Origin: an uncultured Desulfovibrio sp.
GTDB taxonomy: Bacteria > Desulfobacterota > Desulfovibrionia > Desulfovibrionales > Desulfovibrionaceae
Direction of reading: 5' to 3'
DNA length: 22,021 nucleotides
NCBI GenBank assembly: GCA_945871415.1
Contig: CAMBWG010000002.1
Span: 1 to 22,021, forward strand
Shown: piece by piece, positions 6,287 to 15,339 of the stretch
Layout: each line of letters begins with the position of its first letter
Position numbering within the stretch: the stretch's first letter is position 1
Translations under genes and position numbers: made by a program
The notes under the pieces: generated by a model
Seen by the model: only the letters and a program-made list of their open reading frames with translations
Told to the model about the DNA's origin: nothing
The model's database searches: none

Positions 6287-6574
6287 GTCCAGCAGGCCCA
6301 GCAGACGGGCCACGCGCTGTTCATTCAGACCCGCGTGAGCGGCCAGAGCATCCCGGCCCTGCTGAGCGGTCTGCAGTTCCACCTGATGCAGCGCTTCTTC
6401 CATTTCTTCATTGTTCAGCATGTGCGGCGTCACGGGACGGGGAGCAGTATCCAGCACGGGAGCGGCGCTGGCCTGCTCCGCCGCCGGAGCGGGCATCATG
6501 CCGTTAAGGCGTTCGCGGAACGTGGGCATCTGGGGGCCGAGGTCGTTATTCCGGGGAAAGACATGCAGATCCAT
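6284..6574 (-). CDS. Small soluble protein of unknown function (96 aa)
   Basis: I do not recognise this family. The product begins MDLHVFPRNNDLGPQMPTFRERLNG, has a Pro/Ala-rich middle (about 28-52, PAPAAEQASAAPVLDTAPRPVTP) that looks disordered, and ends with a predicted helical pair (NNEEMEEALHQVELQTAQQGRDALAAHAGLNEQRVARLLGLLD). There is no signal peptide or membrane span. The start at 6574 has AAGGAGA seven bases upstream, which makes translation likely; the longer frame to 6643 has no such site. It is monocistronic, with repeat A6 forming its 3' end. The C-terminal helices suggest protein binding; a flagellar or regulatory accessory role is only a guess from the nearby motility-type gene. 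Confidence 0.7.
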   Translation of the reverse strand: MDLHVFPRNNDLGPQMPTFRERLNGMMPAPAAEQASAAPVLDTAPRPVTPHMLNNEEMEEALHQVELQTAQQGRDALAAHAGLNEQRVARLLGLLD

Positions 6575-6668
6575 AAACGCTCTCCTTGATGGCGGCGATA
6601 GTGCATTCATGATCCGTCCCGCCGAATCGCCATCGGCCACCATACGCGGAAGACCTTGTCAAAAGCAG

Positions 6669-6701
6669 GACGGCGGACGGAAAAAATATCCGCCCGCCGT
6701 C
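6669..6701. terminator. Inverted repeat in the 6575-7055 gap
   Basis: GACGGCGGACGGA (6669-6681) and TCCGCCCGCCGTC (6689-6701) pair at 12 of 13 positions. On the plus strand it is followed by TTTAAT, as in a weak terminator. For the minus-strand small gene it lies about 95 bases upstream, where it could be a leader structure. The rest of the gap from 6575 to 6842 holds only an ATTTTCAG/CTGAAAAT inverted repeat (6745-6752 and 6772-6779); I see no gene. Confidence 0.45.
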
Positions 6702-6842
6702 TTTAATGCAAAAATCATGCTAATACCAGTTTTTTTGACACATTATTTTCAGAGGTAAAAGACAGAGAGAACTGAAAATCTTAACAGCCCCCGGCCATCA
6801 CGGCCTGAAAACATACTCCTGCACGCAGCAGCGCCCCTTTTA

Positions 6843-6892
6843 GAGCATTTTCAGTTTGAAACGCCGTGCGTTTCAACTCATACGACTATTGA
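6843..6892 (+). repeat. Family A repeat, copy A3 (left end only)
   Basis: GAGCATTTTCAGTTTGAAAC, then GCCGTGCGTTTCAACTCATACG, matches the left end of copy A5 nearly base for base, then diverges and joins family B copy B3. Confidence 0.65.
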
Positions 6893-7045
6893 GCGGGTTT
6901 TGGGGAAGATGGGGGAGTTTGAGGGGGAAGGAACCCTTTTTGCCGCGAGCAGCGACCCGACGGGCGGCCGCAGGCCGTGTCCGTCAGACGACGCAGGAGC
7001 CTTACGGACATCGACAGCAGAGCAAAGGGGTCCTTCCCCCTCAAG
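6893..7045. repeat. Family B repeat, copy B3 (long form); likely enolase terminator
   Basis: The left arm TTGAGGGGGAAGGAACCC (from 6919) and right arm GGGGTCCTTCCCCCTCAA (to 7044) pair over about 22 bases. They enclose a core with CGCGAGCAGCGACC, GCGGCCGCAGGCCGTG, ACGGACATCGACAGCAG. That core is the reverse complement of those in B2 and B4. It begins 11 bp past the enolase stop codon, so it is the probable 3' end of the eno transcript. Confidence 0.75.
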
Positions 7046-7055
7046 AAAACCAGTT

Positions 7056-9190
<2,135 letters not shown>

Positions 9191-9322
9191 TGTTCTTCCC
9201 GCACATGCCGCCCGGCCCGGAACGGCCGACGGTTGCATTGTGGACGGCCGGAAGCTGCTTCCGCGACACAACCGGCACATTGAGACGGGGAGAGTATGCC
9301 AGACCCACGCAGCGGACGCAAG

Positions 9323-9349
9323 CCCCGCCGGGCCCGCGCGGCCCGGGGG
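9323..9349 (-). terminator. GC-rich hairpin between the membrane protein gene and coaX
   Basis: CCCCGCCGGGCC and GGCCCGGGG fold into a stem around CGCGC, 22 bases past the membrane-protein stop on the minus strand. There is no T run, so it may be a pause or rho-type site instead. The remaining 9191-9322 shows no gene. Confidence 0.35.
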
Positions 9350-9370
9350 ACAACGGCGTTTCGCGGCGCA

Positions 9371-11047
9371 TCAGGAGTTTTTTCCCAAACGTCTGTGCAG
9401 CAGCAGCCAGCCCTGATTTTCCCAGACGATCTCGCCCAGAGGCAGCAGCGCGTCTCTGTCCTGAAGCCTGTCCGTCAGCAGCCAGGGCGACTCCGACGCC
9501 TGCCAGGCCGCAATATAGCCCTGCTCTCCCGCCGCGTGGCAGCGGTTGAAACGCAGCCAGACGCGCGCGGCCTCGATATTCTTGTTATAGAAGGGGTGGG
9601 AACCGTCCTTGAAGGTGTGATCCAGCGGACGCAGAGCAATATGCCGCACGCCCATGTCGCCGCTGTTGCTGTAGACGCGCTCGCCTGCGGGGACGATCCG
9701 GGCGACGGCATCCAGAGCATCACGGTGCAGGCGGCTGTGCGCCCGCCATTGCTGCGCGCGCTGCTCATAGGGCAGCGGCAGCCCCGTCCACTGTGCAACG
9801 GCATGCTGCGCGCCCACGTTCTGCCTGTCGGGATTGCCGAGGAAAAGCCCGCAGGCCAGCGCGACAACCGCCGTCACGCGCAGCAGCCGGGGAATACGCG
9901 GCCACAACGGCGCCAGCAGGGCGACAATCAGCAGCCAGGACAGAGGAATGAGATAGCGCAGTCCGCGGATCAGTTCATGCCCCATGGGCAGACGGCCGTA
10001 CTGGGCCGCGAAGCGGCTTTCCGCCCAGCTGAACAGGACGACAAACGCCAGACCGATCAGCATACCGGGATAGAGACGCAGCAGCAGGCGGACACGCTCC
10101 GATCCGGTCCGCCAGGCCACGCAGGCTCCGCAGACCGCCAGCAGGAAAATCGGCGGCTGAAAGGCATAACGGAACAGATAGCCGGGAATGGCCTCCACTG
10201 TCTGCGTGTAGTCGCGGCTCCAGCGCAGGCGGAACAGCTCCAGAAATGTTGCCATATCCCCGGACGTAAAGTCCTGCGGCTGCCCCAGCGACGCCCGCAG
10301 GAAAATAACCACGGGGATGAAGTAACAGACAAGGCAGAGCAGCAGATTAAGCGCATGCCCCTTGAAATTCAGGGTATCCGGCTTCATCAGGGCATAGGCG
10401 CAAAAAAGCATACCGCCGAAGGCAAGGCCGTTGAGGCCGTGCATCCAGACGCTGAGGCCGACGCAGAACATGGCGAGCGGACGCAGGCAGGCCCGGGCCG
10501 CCCCGGCCAGCCCCGCCAGCAGAAGCAGCGGCCACAGAGCGGCATAGAGCGTGCGCGGAATGGGGTCGGAATGGGTCAGCCCCCAGAAGGTCCCCCAGCC
10601 CACCCAGATGGTGACGCTGAACAGCATGGCCAGCAGGGCGGCAAGCCCGGGGCTGGAAAACAGCCAGCGGCCCAGAGCATAGGCGGAGCAGAGCCCCAGA
10701 AAGATGGTCAGCGCACCCGCTCGGAACAGGCCCACGGCATAGGCGTTGTCCGGGGTCAGCAGATCTGCAAAGAACTGAAAAAGATTCCAGAAGGAATTGG
10801 CCGGGGTCAGCGTGCGCAGGATGGGATCATTGATGAAATATTCAGGATGGGCCAGACCGGCCATGGAAAAGGCATAGGTGCTGAGGTCGCTGTCCATGTC
10901 CGCGCCGCCCGAAGCCATGTCCGGCACGCCGCAGGCAACGGCGACGGCATAAAGCGCGGCCAGCAGAATAAAAAGCAGATCCGCCGCCCGGAAACCGCCA
11001 GGCGCGGGAAGGGTCGGCATGACAAGATTTTTCGGGGAATGCGACAT
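9371..11047 (-). CDS. Polytopic membrane protein, GT-C glycosyltransferase-like
   Basis: A 558-residue protein has about 11 hydrophobic segments between residues 22 and 405, then a soluble C-terminal part of about 150 residues. The first long loop after TM1 holds an acidic cluster (GGADMDSDLSTYAFSMAGLAHPEYFINDPI, about 47-76). An acidic motif there is characteristic of GT-C transferases that use lipid-linked sugars, but I cannot place it in a named family. The C-terminal part (ERVYSNSGDMGVRHIALRPLDHTFKDGSHPFYNKN) would be outside the cytoplasm in a GT-C topology. AAGGAG lies six bases before the ATG at 11047. It is divergent from the sulfotransferase-flippase operon, which supports an envelope-glycan role. 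A transporter or other membrane enzyme is not excluded. Confidence 0.7.
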   Translation of the reverse strand: MSHSPKNLVMPTLPAPGGFRAADLLFILLAALYAVAVACGVPDMASGGADMDSDLSTYAFSMAGLAHPEYFINDPILRTLTPANSFWNLFQFFADLLTPDNAYAVGLFRAGALTIFLGLCSAYALGRWLFSSPGLAALLAMLFSVTIWVGWGTFWGLTHSDPIPRTLYAALWPLLLLAGLAGAARACLRPLAMFCVGLSVWMHGLNGLAFGGMLFCAYALMKPDTLNFKGHALNLLLCLVCYFIPVVIFLRASLGQPQDFTSGDMATFLELFRLRWSRDYTQTVEAIPGYLFRYAFQPPIFLLAVCGACVAWRTGSERVRLLLRLYPGMLIGLAFVVLFSWAESRFAAQYGRLPMGHELIRGLRYLIPLSWLLIVALLAPLWPRIPRLLRVTAVVALACGLFLGNPDRQNVGAQHAVAQWTGLPLPYEQRAQQWRAHSRLHRDALDAVARIVPAGERVYSNSGDMGVRHIALRPLDHTFKDGSHPFYNKNIEAARVWLRFNRCHAAGEQGYIAAWQASESPWLLTDRLQDRDALLPLGEIVWENQGWLLLHRRLGKNS

Positions 11048-11222
11048 CGGGACTCCTTGGCGCTGTCCGACAAAAGACCGGACTCGCCGGGGAAGAAGGC
11101 GAATTGAGGAGCCCGGAGAAAAGACAGGATTCCTTTCCCCGGTATGACGGCATGCGCCGACGTTGAACTGCTCTAGCGCAAAAGACCTCCCCTCTTCAAG
11201 CGAATTCCTGCGCCCGACGGAC

Positions 11223-11252
11223 TTGCAACATCCTTGACCACGCGTGTACAGT
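11223..11252 (+). promoter_or_regulatory. Weak candidate promoter for the sulfotransferase operon
   Basis: TTGCAA (11223-11228), 18 bases, TACAGT (11247-11252), 37 bases before the ATG. Both boxes match 4 of 6. The rest of the 242-bp divergent gap (11048-11289) shows no gene and no clear operator. Confidence 0.3.
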
Positions 11253-11289
11253 GCCGCATGCGCAGCGCATCTTCAGCAGGACGGAAACC

Positions 11290-12147
11290 ATGACGACACA
11301 GCCGCAGCCCGAGGCTCCCTTTTTCTTCTTTCACCTGCCCCGCACGGCAGGCACGACCCTGAATGCCATTCTCAAGGACAACTTCGCCCCCGAAGAGGTT
11401 CTGAGCGTCTACCGGCGCGAGGATTACGCCGCCTGCCGCGAACTGGAGGTGGAGCGCCTGAATCGCCTGCGCCTTATTCAGGGACATCTCATGCCGCAGT
11501 CCCTCTATCCGCCCACGCTGTACGGGCGTCCTGTGCGCATATTTACCTTTCTGCGGGAACCCGTATCCCGCCTGATTTCGGAATATCGCTTCCTGCGGAC
11601 CTGGCCCCGCAATCATATGTATGCCTATCTGAACGAAAACAATATATCGTTCGAGCACTATCTCACGGGCAGGGAGCATCAGCTTTGCCTGCGCGGCAGC
11701 AACTTCATGACCCATGCGCTGGCCGGGAAATTCAAGAACATCGACGACGCCGAAGCGCTGGAAAGGGCAAAGGATCGTCTGGAAAACGCCTTCTGCTGCT
11801 TCGGCATACAGGAACGTTTCGACGAAAGCCTGCTCCTGCTGGCAAAGACGCTGGGGCTGACCCGTCTGTTCTACGAGCGCCGGAACGTCCTGCGCAAGGA
11901 TGCCTCCCTGCCGCCCCTGACGGACAGGGATCGGGAGCTGGCCGCGGAACTGAATCAGGCGGACACCGCCCTGTACGCCTTTGCCGTGGAACTGCTGGAA
12001 CGGCGCATTACCGAAGAAGGGCCGGCCTTTGCCCAGCGGGTGGAGACGTTCCGGGTCGTCAACGGCAAGTTCCAGAATGTCTGCGAGCTCATGGCGCGCA
12101 AGCTGCAAATCAAGGAAGACGGGGCCATCATCCGGCCAAAATCCTGA
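11290..12147 (+). CDS. PAPS-dependent sulfotransferase family protein
   Basis: It probably transfers sulfate from PAPS to a carbohydrate hydroxyl. The 285-residue protein has both cofactor motifs: the 5'-phosphosulfate loop FFHLPRTAGTTL (13-24, cf. HIPKTAGTT in carbohydrate sulfotransferases) and the 3'-phosphate motif TFLREPVSRLISEYRF (86-101). HLMPQSLYPP (66-75) lies where family members carry a conserved His before the 3' motif. No signal peptide or membrane span is seen, so it should act in the cytoplasm before export. AGGA lies about eight bases ahead of the ATG. Immediately downstream are a HEAT protein and a polysaccharide flippase, suggesting that a lipid-linked glycan is sulfated before flipping. 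The acceptor is unknown. Confidence 0.82.
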   Translation: MTTQPQPEAPFFFFHLPRTAGTTLNAILKDNFAPEEVLSVYRREDYAACRELEVERLNRLRLIQGHLMPQSLYPPTLYGRPVRIFTFLREPVSRLISEYRFLRTWPRNHMYAYLNENNISFEHYLTGREHQLCLRGSNFMTHALAGKFKNIDDAEALERAKDRLENAFCCFGIQERFDESLLLLAKTLGLTRLFYERRNVLRKDASLPPLTDRDRELAAELNQADTALYAFAVELLERRITEEGPAFAQRVETFRVVNGKFQNVCELMARKLQIKEDGAIIRPKS

Positions 12148-12174
12148 TCGGACGCCGGATCACAAGGAGACGCT

Positions 12175-12897
12175 ATGGAAACACCGGAACGCCGCACGCC
12201 GCGCATGCGCGCCCTGAAAGCTCGTCTCAGACCGTTGCTGGCCGGAGAGGACTGGCAGGATCATCTGACGGAAATAGAAGACTACGGCCTCTCCGCCGTG
12301 GGACCGCTCATTGCCTGCCTGCCGCTGGAGCCCCTGACGCGCCATCGCGCCGCCGTGGCCCTGGGACGCGTCGTCAATCGCATTGCCGAAGCGCACCCCG
12401 AAGACATGCGCAACATCATGCGCCGTCTCATGTGGCACATGAACGAGGAATCCGGGAATATCGGCTGGGGCATCCCCGAAGCCTTCGGCGAAATTGCCGC
12501 CGCCTGCCCGCAGGCAGGGCGGGAGTTTCACCGCGTTCTGATTTCCTACATCATCGAACTGGAAAAGGACGACAATTTCTGCGATCAGGATGTCCTGCGC
12601 CGCTCCTGCTACTGGGCCATCGGCCGTCTTGCCCGGAGCCGCCCCGATCTGGCCGCTCCCGCCCGCCCCTGGCTGCGCAAGGGCGCGGCTCTCGACAGGG
12701 ACACCGTCTGCCGCGGCATGGCCGCATGGGCGCTTTCCTGCCTCGGCCCGACGCTGGACGACATGCCCGTGCTGCGCGCCCTTGCCGCAAGCGGCGATCA
12801 GACCCCCTGCACCATCTTTGACGGGCAGACCGTGCACGCTCTGCCCCTTGCCGACGTGGCCGCCCGGGCACTGAACGCCCCCGCGCAGCTGAGCTGA
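12175..12897 (+). CDS. DVU0298-like HEAT-repeat protein
   Basis: A 240-residue soluble protein made of paired helices in a HEAT/armadillo-like pattern: YGLSAVGPLIACLPLEPLTRHRAAVALGRVV (about 37-67), NIGWGIPEAFGEIAAA (95-110), RRSCYWAIGRLARSRPDLAAPARPWL (141-166), DRDTVCRGMAAWALSCLG (173-190). It resembles the DVU0298 family known from Desulfovibrio; the match is from memory and the function is not established. Such solenoids usually bind proteins. C136 and C179 are not in a recognisable metal motif. AAGGAG lies six bases before the ATG. It sits 27 bp after the sulfotransferase and three bases before the flippase gene, so the three are almost certainly one transcript. Confidence 0.75.
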   Translation: METPERRTPRMRALKARLRPLLAGEDWQDHLTEIEDYGLSAVGPLIACLPLEPLTRHRAAVALGRVVNRIAEAHPEDMRNIMRRLMWHMNEESGNIGWGIPEAFGEIAAACPQAGREFHRVLISYIIELEKDDNFCDQDVLRRSCYWAIGRLARSRPDLAAPARPWLRKGAALDRDTVCRGMAAWALSCLGPTLDDMPVLRALAASGDQTPCTIFDGQTVHALPLADVAARALNAPAQLS

Positions 12898-12900
12898 TCC

Positions 12901-14445
12901 ATGCAGGCATCCACCCCCACGCTGGCGCGTCGCTATGCCTACAAGCTCCTGGCCAACGTGGCTTCCGTGCCGGTCTATCTCGTCATGGAGGCCATCTTGC
13001 CGCGTGCCCTGGGGCCGCAGATGTACGGCAACTACAGCTTTGCCACCAATCTCTTTCAGCAGCTGTCCGGCTTCCTCGACATGGGCACGTCCACCTGCTT
13101 CTACAATGCCCTTTCGCGGCGGCAGGGAGAGGGCGGACTCATTGCCTTTTACGTGCGTATGGGCCTGCTGGTACTCTGCATCAGCCTCGCCGCGGCGGCG
13201 CTCATGCTGGTGCCGTCCGTCGGCAACCTGCTCATGCCCGATGTGCCGGGCTGGCTCGCGCCCCTGGCCGCCATCTGGGCATTTCTGACCTGGTGGGGAC
13301 GTGTTTTACGCTCCACCAACGATGCCCTCGGCGAAACCGTCCCTTCCGAACTGGTGCGCACAGCGCTTTCGCTTGTCGCCGTCGTGGCGCTGGGCGCGCT
13401 CTTCTGGTGGGATGCCCTCACCGTCCATACGCTCTTTGCCCAGCAGTATGTCATGCTGGGTTCCACGGCCTTCGGGTACTGGCTCGTAACGCGCACAGCC
13501 TGGCGGCGGCGCTTCGGCGCGCCAGTGCCCCTCTCGCTGGCGGCCCATACCCGCCGCGCCTATACGCGGGAATTCTTTGACTACAGCCACCCGCTCTTTG
13601 TGCAGGCGCTGCTTTCCTTTGCCATGCTGTCCGCGGAGCGCTGGCTGCTGCAATGGTTCGACGGCAGCGCCGAGCAGGGCTTTTTTGCCCTGTCGCAAAA
13701 GGTCAGCATGGCCTGCTTTCTCTTTGTCTCCGCTATGACGCCGCTGGTCATGCGCGAGCTTTCCATTGCCTGGGGACGCAAGGATGCCGCGGCTATGGGA
13801 CGTCTGATCAATCGCTTTGCGCCTCTCCTCTACGTGGTGGCGGCCTACTTTTCCTGTTTCACCCTGATCGAAGGCGCGGCCCTCGTGCGCATTTTCGGCG
13901 GCGAGGAATTTGCCGCTGCCATCGTGCCCGTGCAGATCATGGCTCTCTACCCTCTGCATCAGGCCTACGGGCAGCTGGCGGGCTCCGTCTTTCATGCCAC
14001 CGGCCGGACCCGCGTGCTGCGCAACATGGCCGCGGCGGAATGCGTCTACGGTCTTGCAACCGCCTGGCTGCTGCTGGCTCCCGAGGAGCTCTACGGCTTC
14101 CACCTCGGCGCTGTGGGCCTGGCCTGCAAAACGGTCTTCGTCCAGATGCTGACCGTCAATATCTATCTCTGGCTGGCCTCCCGCTTTGTGCCGCTCCATT
14201 TCTGGCGCAATCTCGCACATCAGATATGGAGTCTTGCCGCCCTGCTGGCTCTGGCCTGGGGCTGTCGTGAAGCCAGTCTCCTTGCCGGTCTGGGCAATGT
14301 GGAGAGCATCCCGCGCTTCTTCCTGTCCGGCATCCTCTATACCTGCTGCGTGGCTCTGTTTGCTGCCGTGCTGCCCGCCTTCCTCGGCCTCTCTCGGCAG
14401 GAAGTCCGGGAACTGCTGATCCGCTTCCGCCGCCGCAGAGGCTGA
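12901..14445 (+). CDS. Oligosaccharide/polysaccharide flippase (Wzx-like, MOP superfamily)
   Basis: A 514-residue inner-membrane protein with 12-14 predicted membrane helices, expected to flip lipid-linked glycans from the cytoplasmic to the outer leaflet. The start, ARRYAYKLLANVASVPVYLVMEAILPRALGPQMYGNYSFATNLF, matches the Wzx/MATE-type first helix with the G-P-x-x-Y-G-x-Y motif. LRSTNDALGETVPSELVRT and the SLAIAWGRKD-type loop also fit. It starts three bases past the HEAT-protein stop with no strong ribosome site of its own, implying translational coupling. Length fits the family. The substrate cannot be read from sequence; with the upstream sulfotransferase, a sulfated envelope glycan is a reasonable guess. 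Repeat B4 follows 20 bp after the stop. Confidence 0.88.
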   Translation: MQASTPTLARRYAYKLLANVASVPVYLVMEAILPRALGPQMYGNYSFATNLFQQLSGFLDMGTSTCFYNALSRRQGEGGLIAFYVRMGLLVLCISLAAAALMLVPSVGNLLMPDVPGWLAPLAAIWAFLTWWGRVLRSTNDALGETVPSELVRTALSLVAVVALGALFWWDALTVHTLFAQQYVMLGSTAFGYWLVTRTAWRRRFGAPVPLSLAAHTRRAYTREFFDYSHPLFVQALLSFAMLSAERWLLQWFDGSAEQGFFALSQKVSMACFLFVSAMTPLVMRELSIAWGRKDAAAMGRLINRFAPLLYVVAAYFSCFTLIEGAALVRIFGGEEFAAAIVPVQIMALYPLHQAYGQLAGSVFHATGRTRVLRNMAAAECVYGLATAWLLLAPEELYGFHLGAVGLACKTVFVQMLTVNIYLWLASRFVPLHFWRNLAHQIWSLAALLALAWGCREASLLAGLGNVESIPRFFLSGILYTCCVALFAAVLPAFLGLSRQEVRELLIRFRRRRG

Positions 14446-14464
14446 TTTACCCGCGGCGTTTTTT

Positions 14465-14617
14465 GTTGGGGGAGAGGGAACCCCTCATCTCTGCTGTCGA
14501 TGCCCGTAGCTTCCTTCGTCGCAACGGGCACGGCCTGCGGCCGCCATTCGGTCGCCGCTCGCGCGGGAGGTGTTCCCTCTCCCCCAAGCCCCCTCTCCTT
14601 CCCCAGCGCGCTTTATT
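14465..14617. repeat. Family B repeat, copy B4 (long form); likely flippase operon terminator
   Basis: The arms TTGGGGGAGAGGGAACCCCT (14466-14485) and GGTGTTCCCTCTCCCCCAA (14569-14587) pair nearly perfectly. The core between them carries TGCCCGT...ACGGGCA and GGCCTGCGGCC hairpins. The tail CCTTCCCCAGCGCGCTTTA (to 14614) is the family's outer flank. It begins 20 bp past the flippase stop. Confidence 0.8.
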
Positions 14618-14685
14618 CAGAAGGACGGGAGATTGCGGATATGCGGTCGCAGTCCGTCAATCGCCGTCCCCCGGTGTCACAAAAC

Positions 14686-14806
14686 ATTTTCCATTTGAAA
14701 CACATTGCCTTCCAAACCATACGGCCCGAAGCGAGCGGAAAGAGCACGTTTTTCCGCTCGCTTCGGGCCGCCTCGCGTCTCACCTTTTTCAAAGATGACA
14801 CGCTCT
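14686..14806 (+). repeat. Family A repeat, copy A4
   Basis: It runs ACATTTTCCATTTGAAACAC, TTCCAAACCATACGGCCCG, a 15-bp perfect stem CGAAGCGAGCGGAAA / TTTCCGCTCGCTTCG, CCGCCTCGCGTCTCACC, and ends ACACGCTCT. It lacks the GGCGGCGCTG hairpin of A5. It sits between B4 and B5 in a 600-bp gap (14446-15045) that holds only repeats; in the interval 14807-14950 I see nothing beyond AT-richer sequence. Confidence 0.75.
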
Positions 14807-14950
14807 AAGAAATTTTATCTGCTCTCTGACGAAAACGGAACGACAGGAGCAAAAACGCAGTCCTATCTCCAAAGACGCAAAAAGGTTCTCCGGGAGACGT
14901 GCGACAAAAGGAAAACGCCAGTGTCCCAGTAACGCCACACTGTCCCGATA

Positions 14951-15031
14951 AAAGCGCGCTGGGGAAGGGTTGGGGGGTCTGGGGGGAAGGGAAACCCCTC
15001 TCGCGCCAGCAGAGGGGTTTCCCTTCCCCCC
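14951..15031. repeat. Family B repeat, copy B5 (short form); likely terminator of the metal-ATPase operon
   Basis: The leader AAAGCGCGCTGGGGAAGGG precedes a perfect 21-bp inverted repeat (14981-15001 with 15011-15031; GGGGGGAAGGGAAACCCC... and ...GGGGTTTCCCTTCCCCCC) around a nine-base loop CGCGCCAGC. It begins 14 bp past the HMA protein stop. This is the best-preserved short copy and the strongest stem in the window. Confidence 0.85.
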
Positions 15032-15045
15032 ATATAACTAACTTT

Positions 15046-15339
15046 CTAGAGTGCCGGAGGCATGCTTACAGTGCCGCTTTGCAGGCAGTTATCCAGCCAC
15101 TGCGCCCAGAGAACGCCTTTTTCCACCAGCATGTCCTGCGTCACCCGCGCGGAATCGTAGAGCAGAAGGGCGGAACCGGTCTGCGTATTGACGGAGGCCT
15201 CAAGCACGCCGGGAATCCCGGACAGAGAATCCTGCGCCAGGGCGGCAATGCGGGCATTTTCCAGCGCCGGATGGCGCAGGCGCACCCGTCCTTCCGTAAA
15301 GCTCCGCACATACTTGAGGAATTTCAGGTTATCCAGCAT
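15046..15339 (-). CDS. Stand-alone HMA2-type (heavy-metal-associated-like) protein
   Basis: A 97-residue ferredoxin-fold protein. GRVRLRHPALEN (18-29) and GIPGVLEASVNTQTGSALLLYD (41-62) are hallmarks of the HMA2 type, in which the domain keeps the HMA beta-alpha-beta core but lacks the CxxC metal site. The only cysteine is C85. It may be a partner or regulatory domain for the ATPase encoded just before it rather than a copper chaperone. Its ATG follows the ATPase TAG with no gap and uses GAGGAG inside the ATPase gene end, so the two are translationally coupled. Last gene of the operon, ended by repeat B5. Confidence 0.82.
   Translation of the reverse strand: MLDNLKFLKYVRSFTEGRVRLRHPALENARIAALAQDSLSGIPGVLEASVNTQTGSALLLYDSARVTQDMLVEKGVLWAQWLDNCLQSGTVSMPPAL

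Noticed and set aside
9296..11107. 603-codon open frame on the plus strand
   Set aside because: It is antisense to the polytopic membrane protein gene. Composition is Gln/Arg/Gly-rich with no domain, while the opposite strand has a clean membrane topology and a ribosome site.
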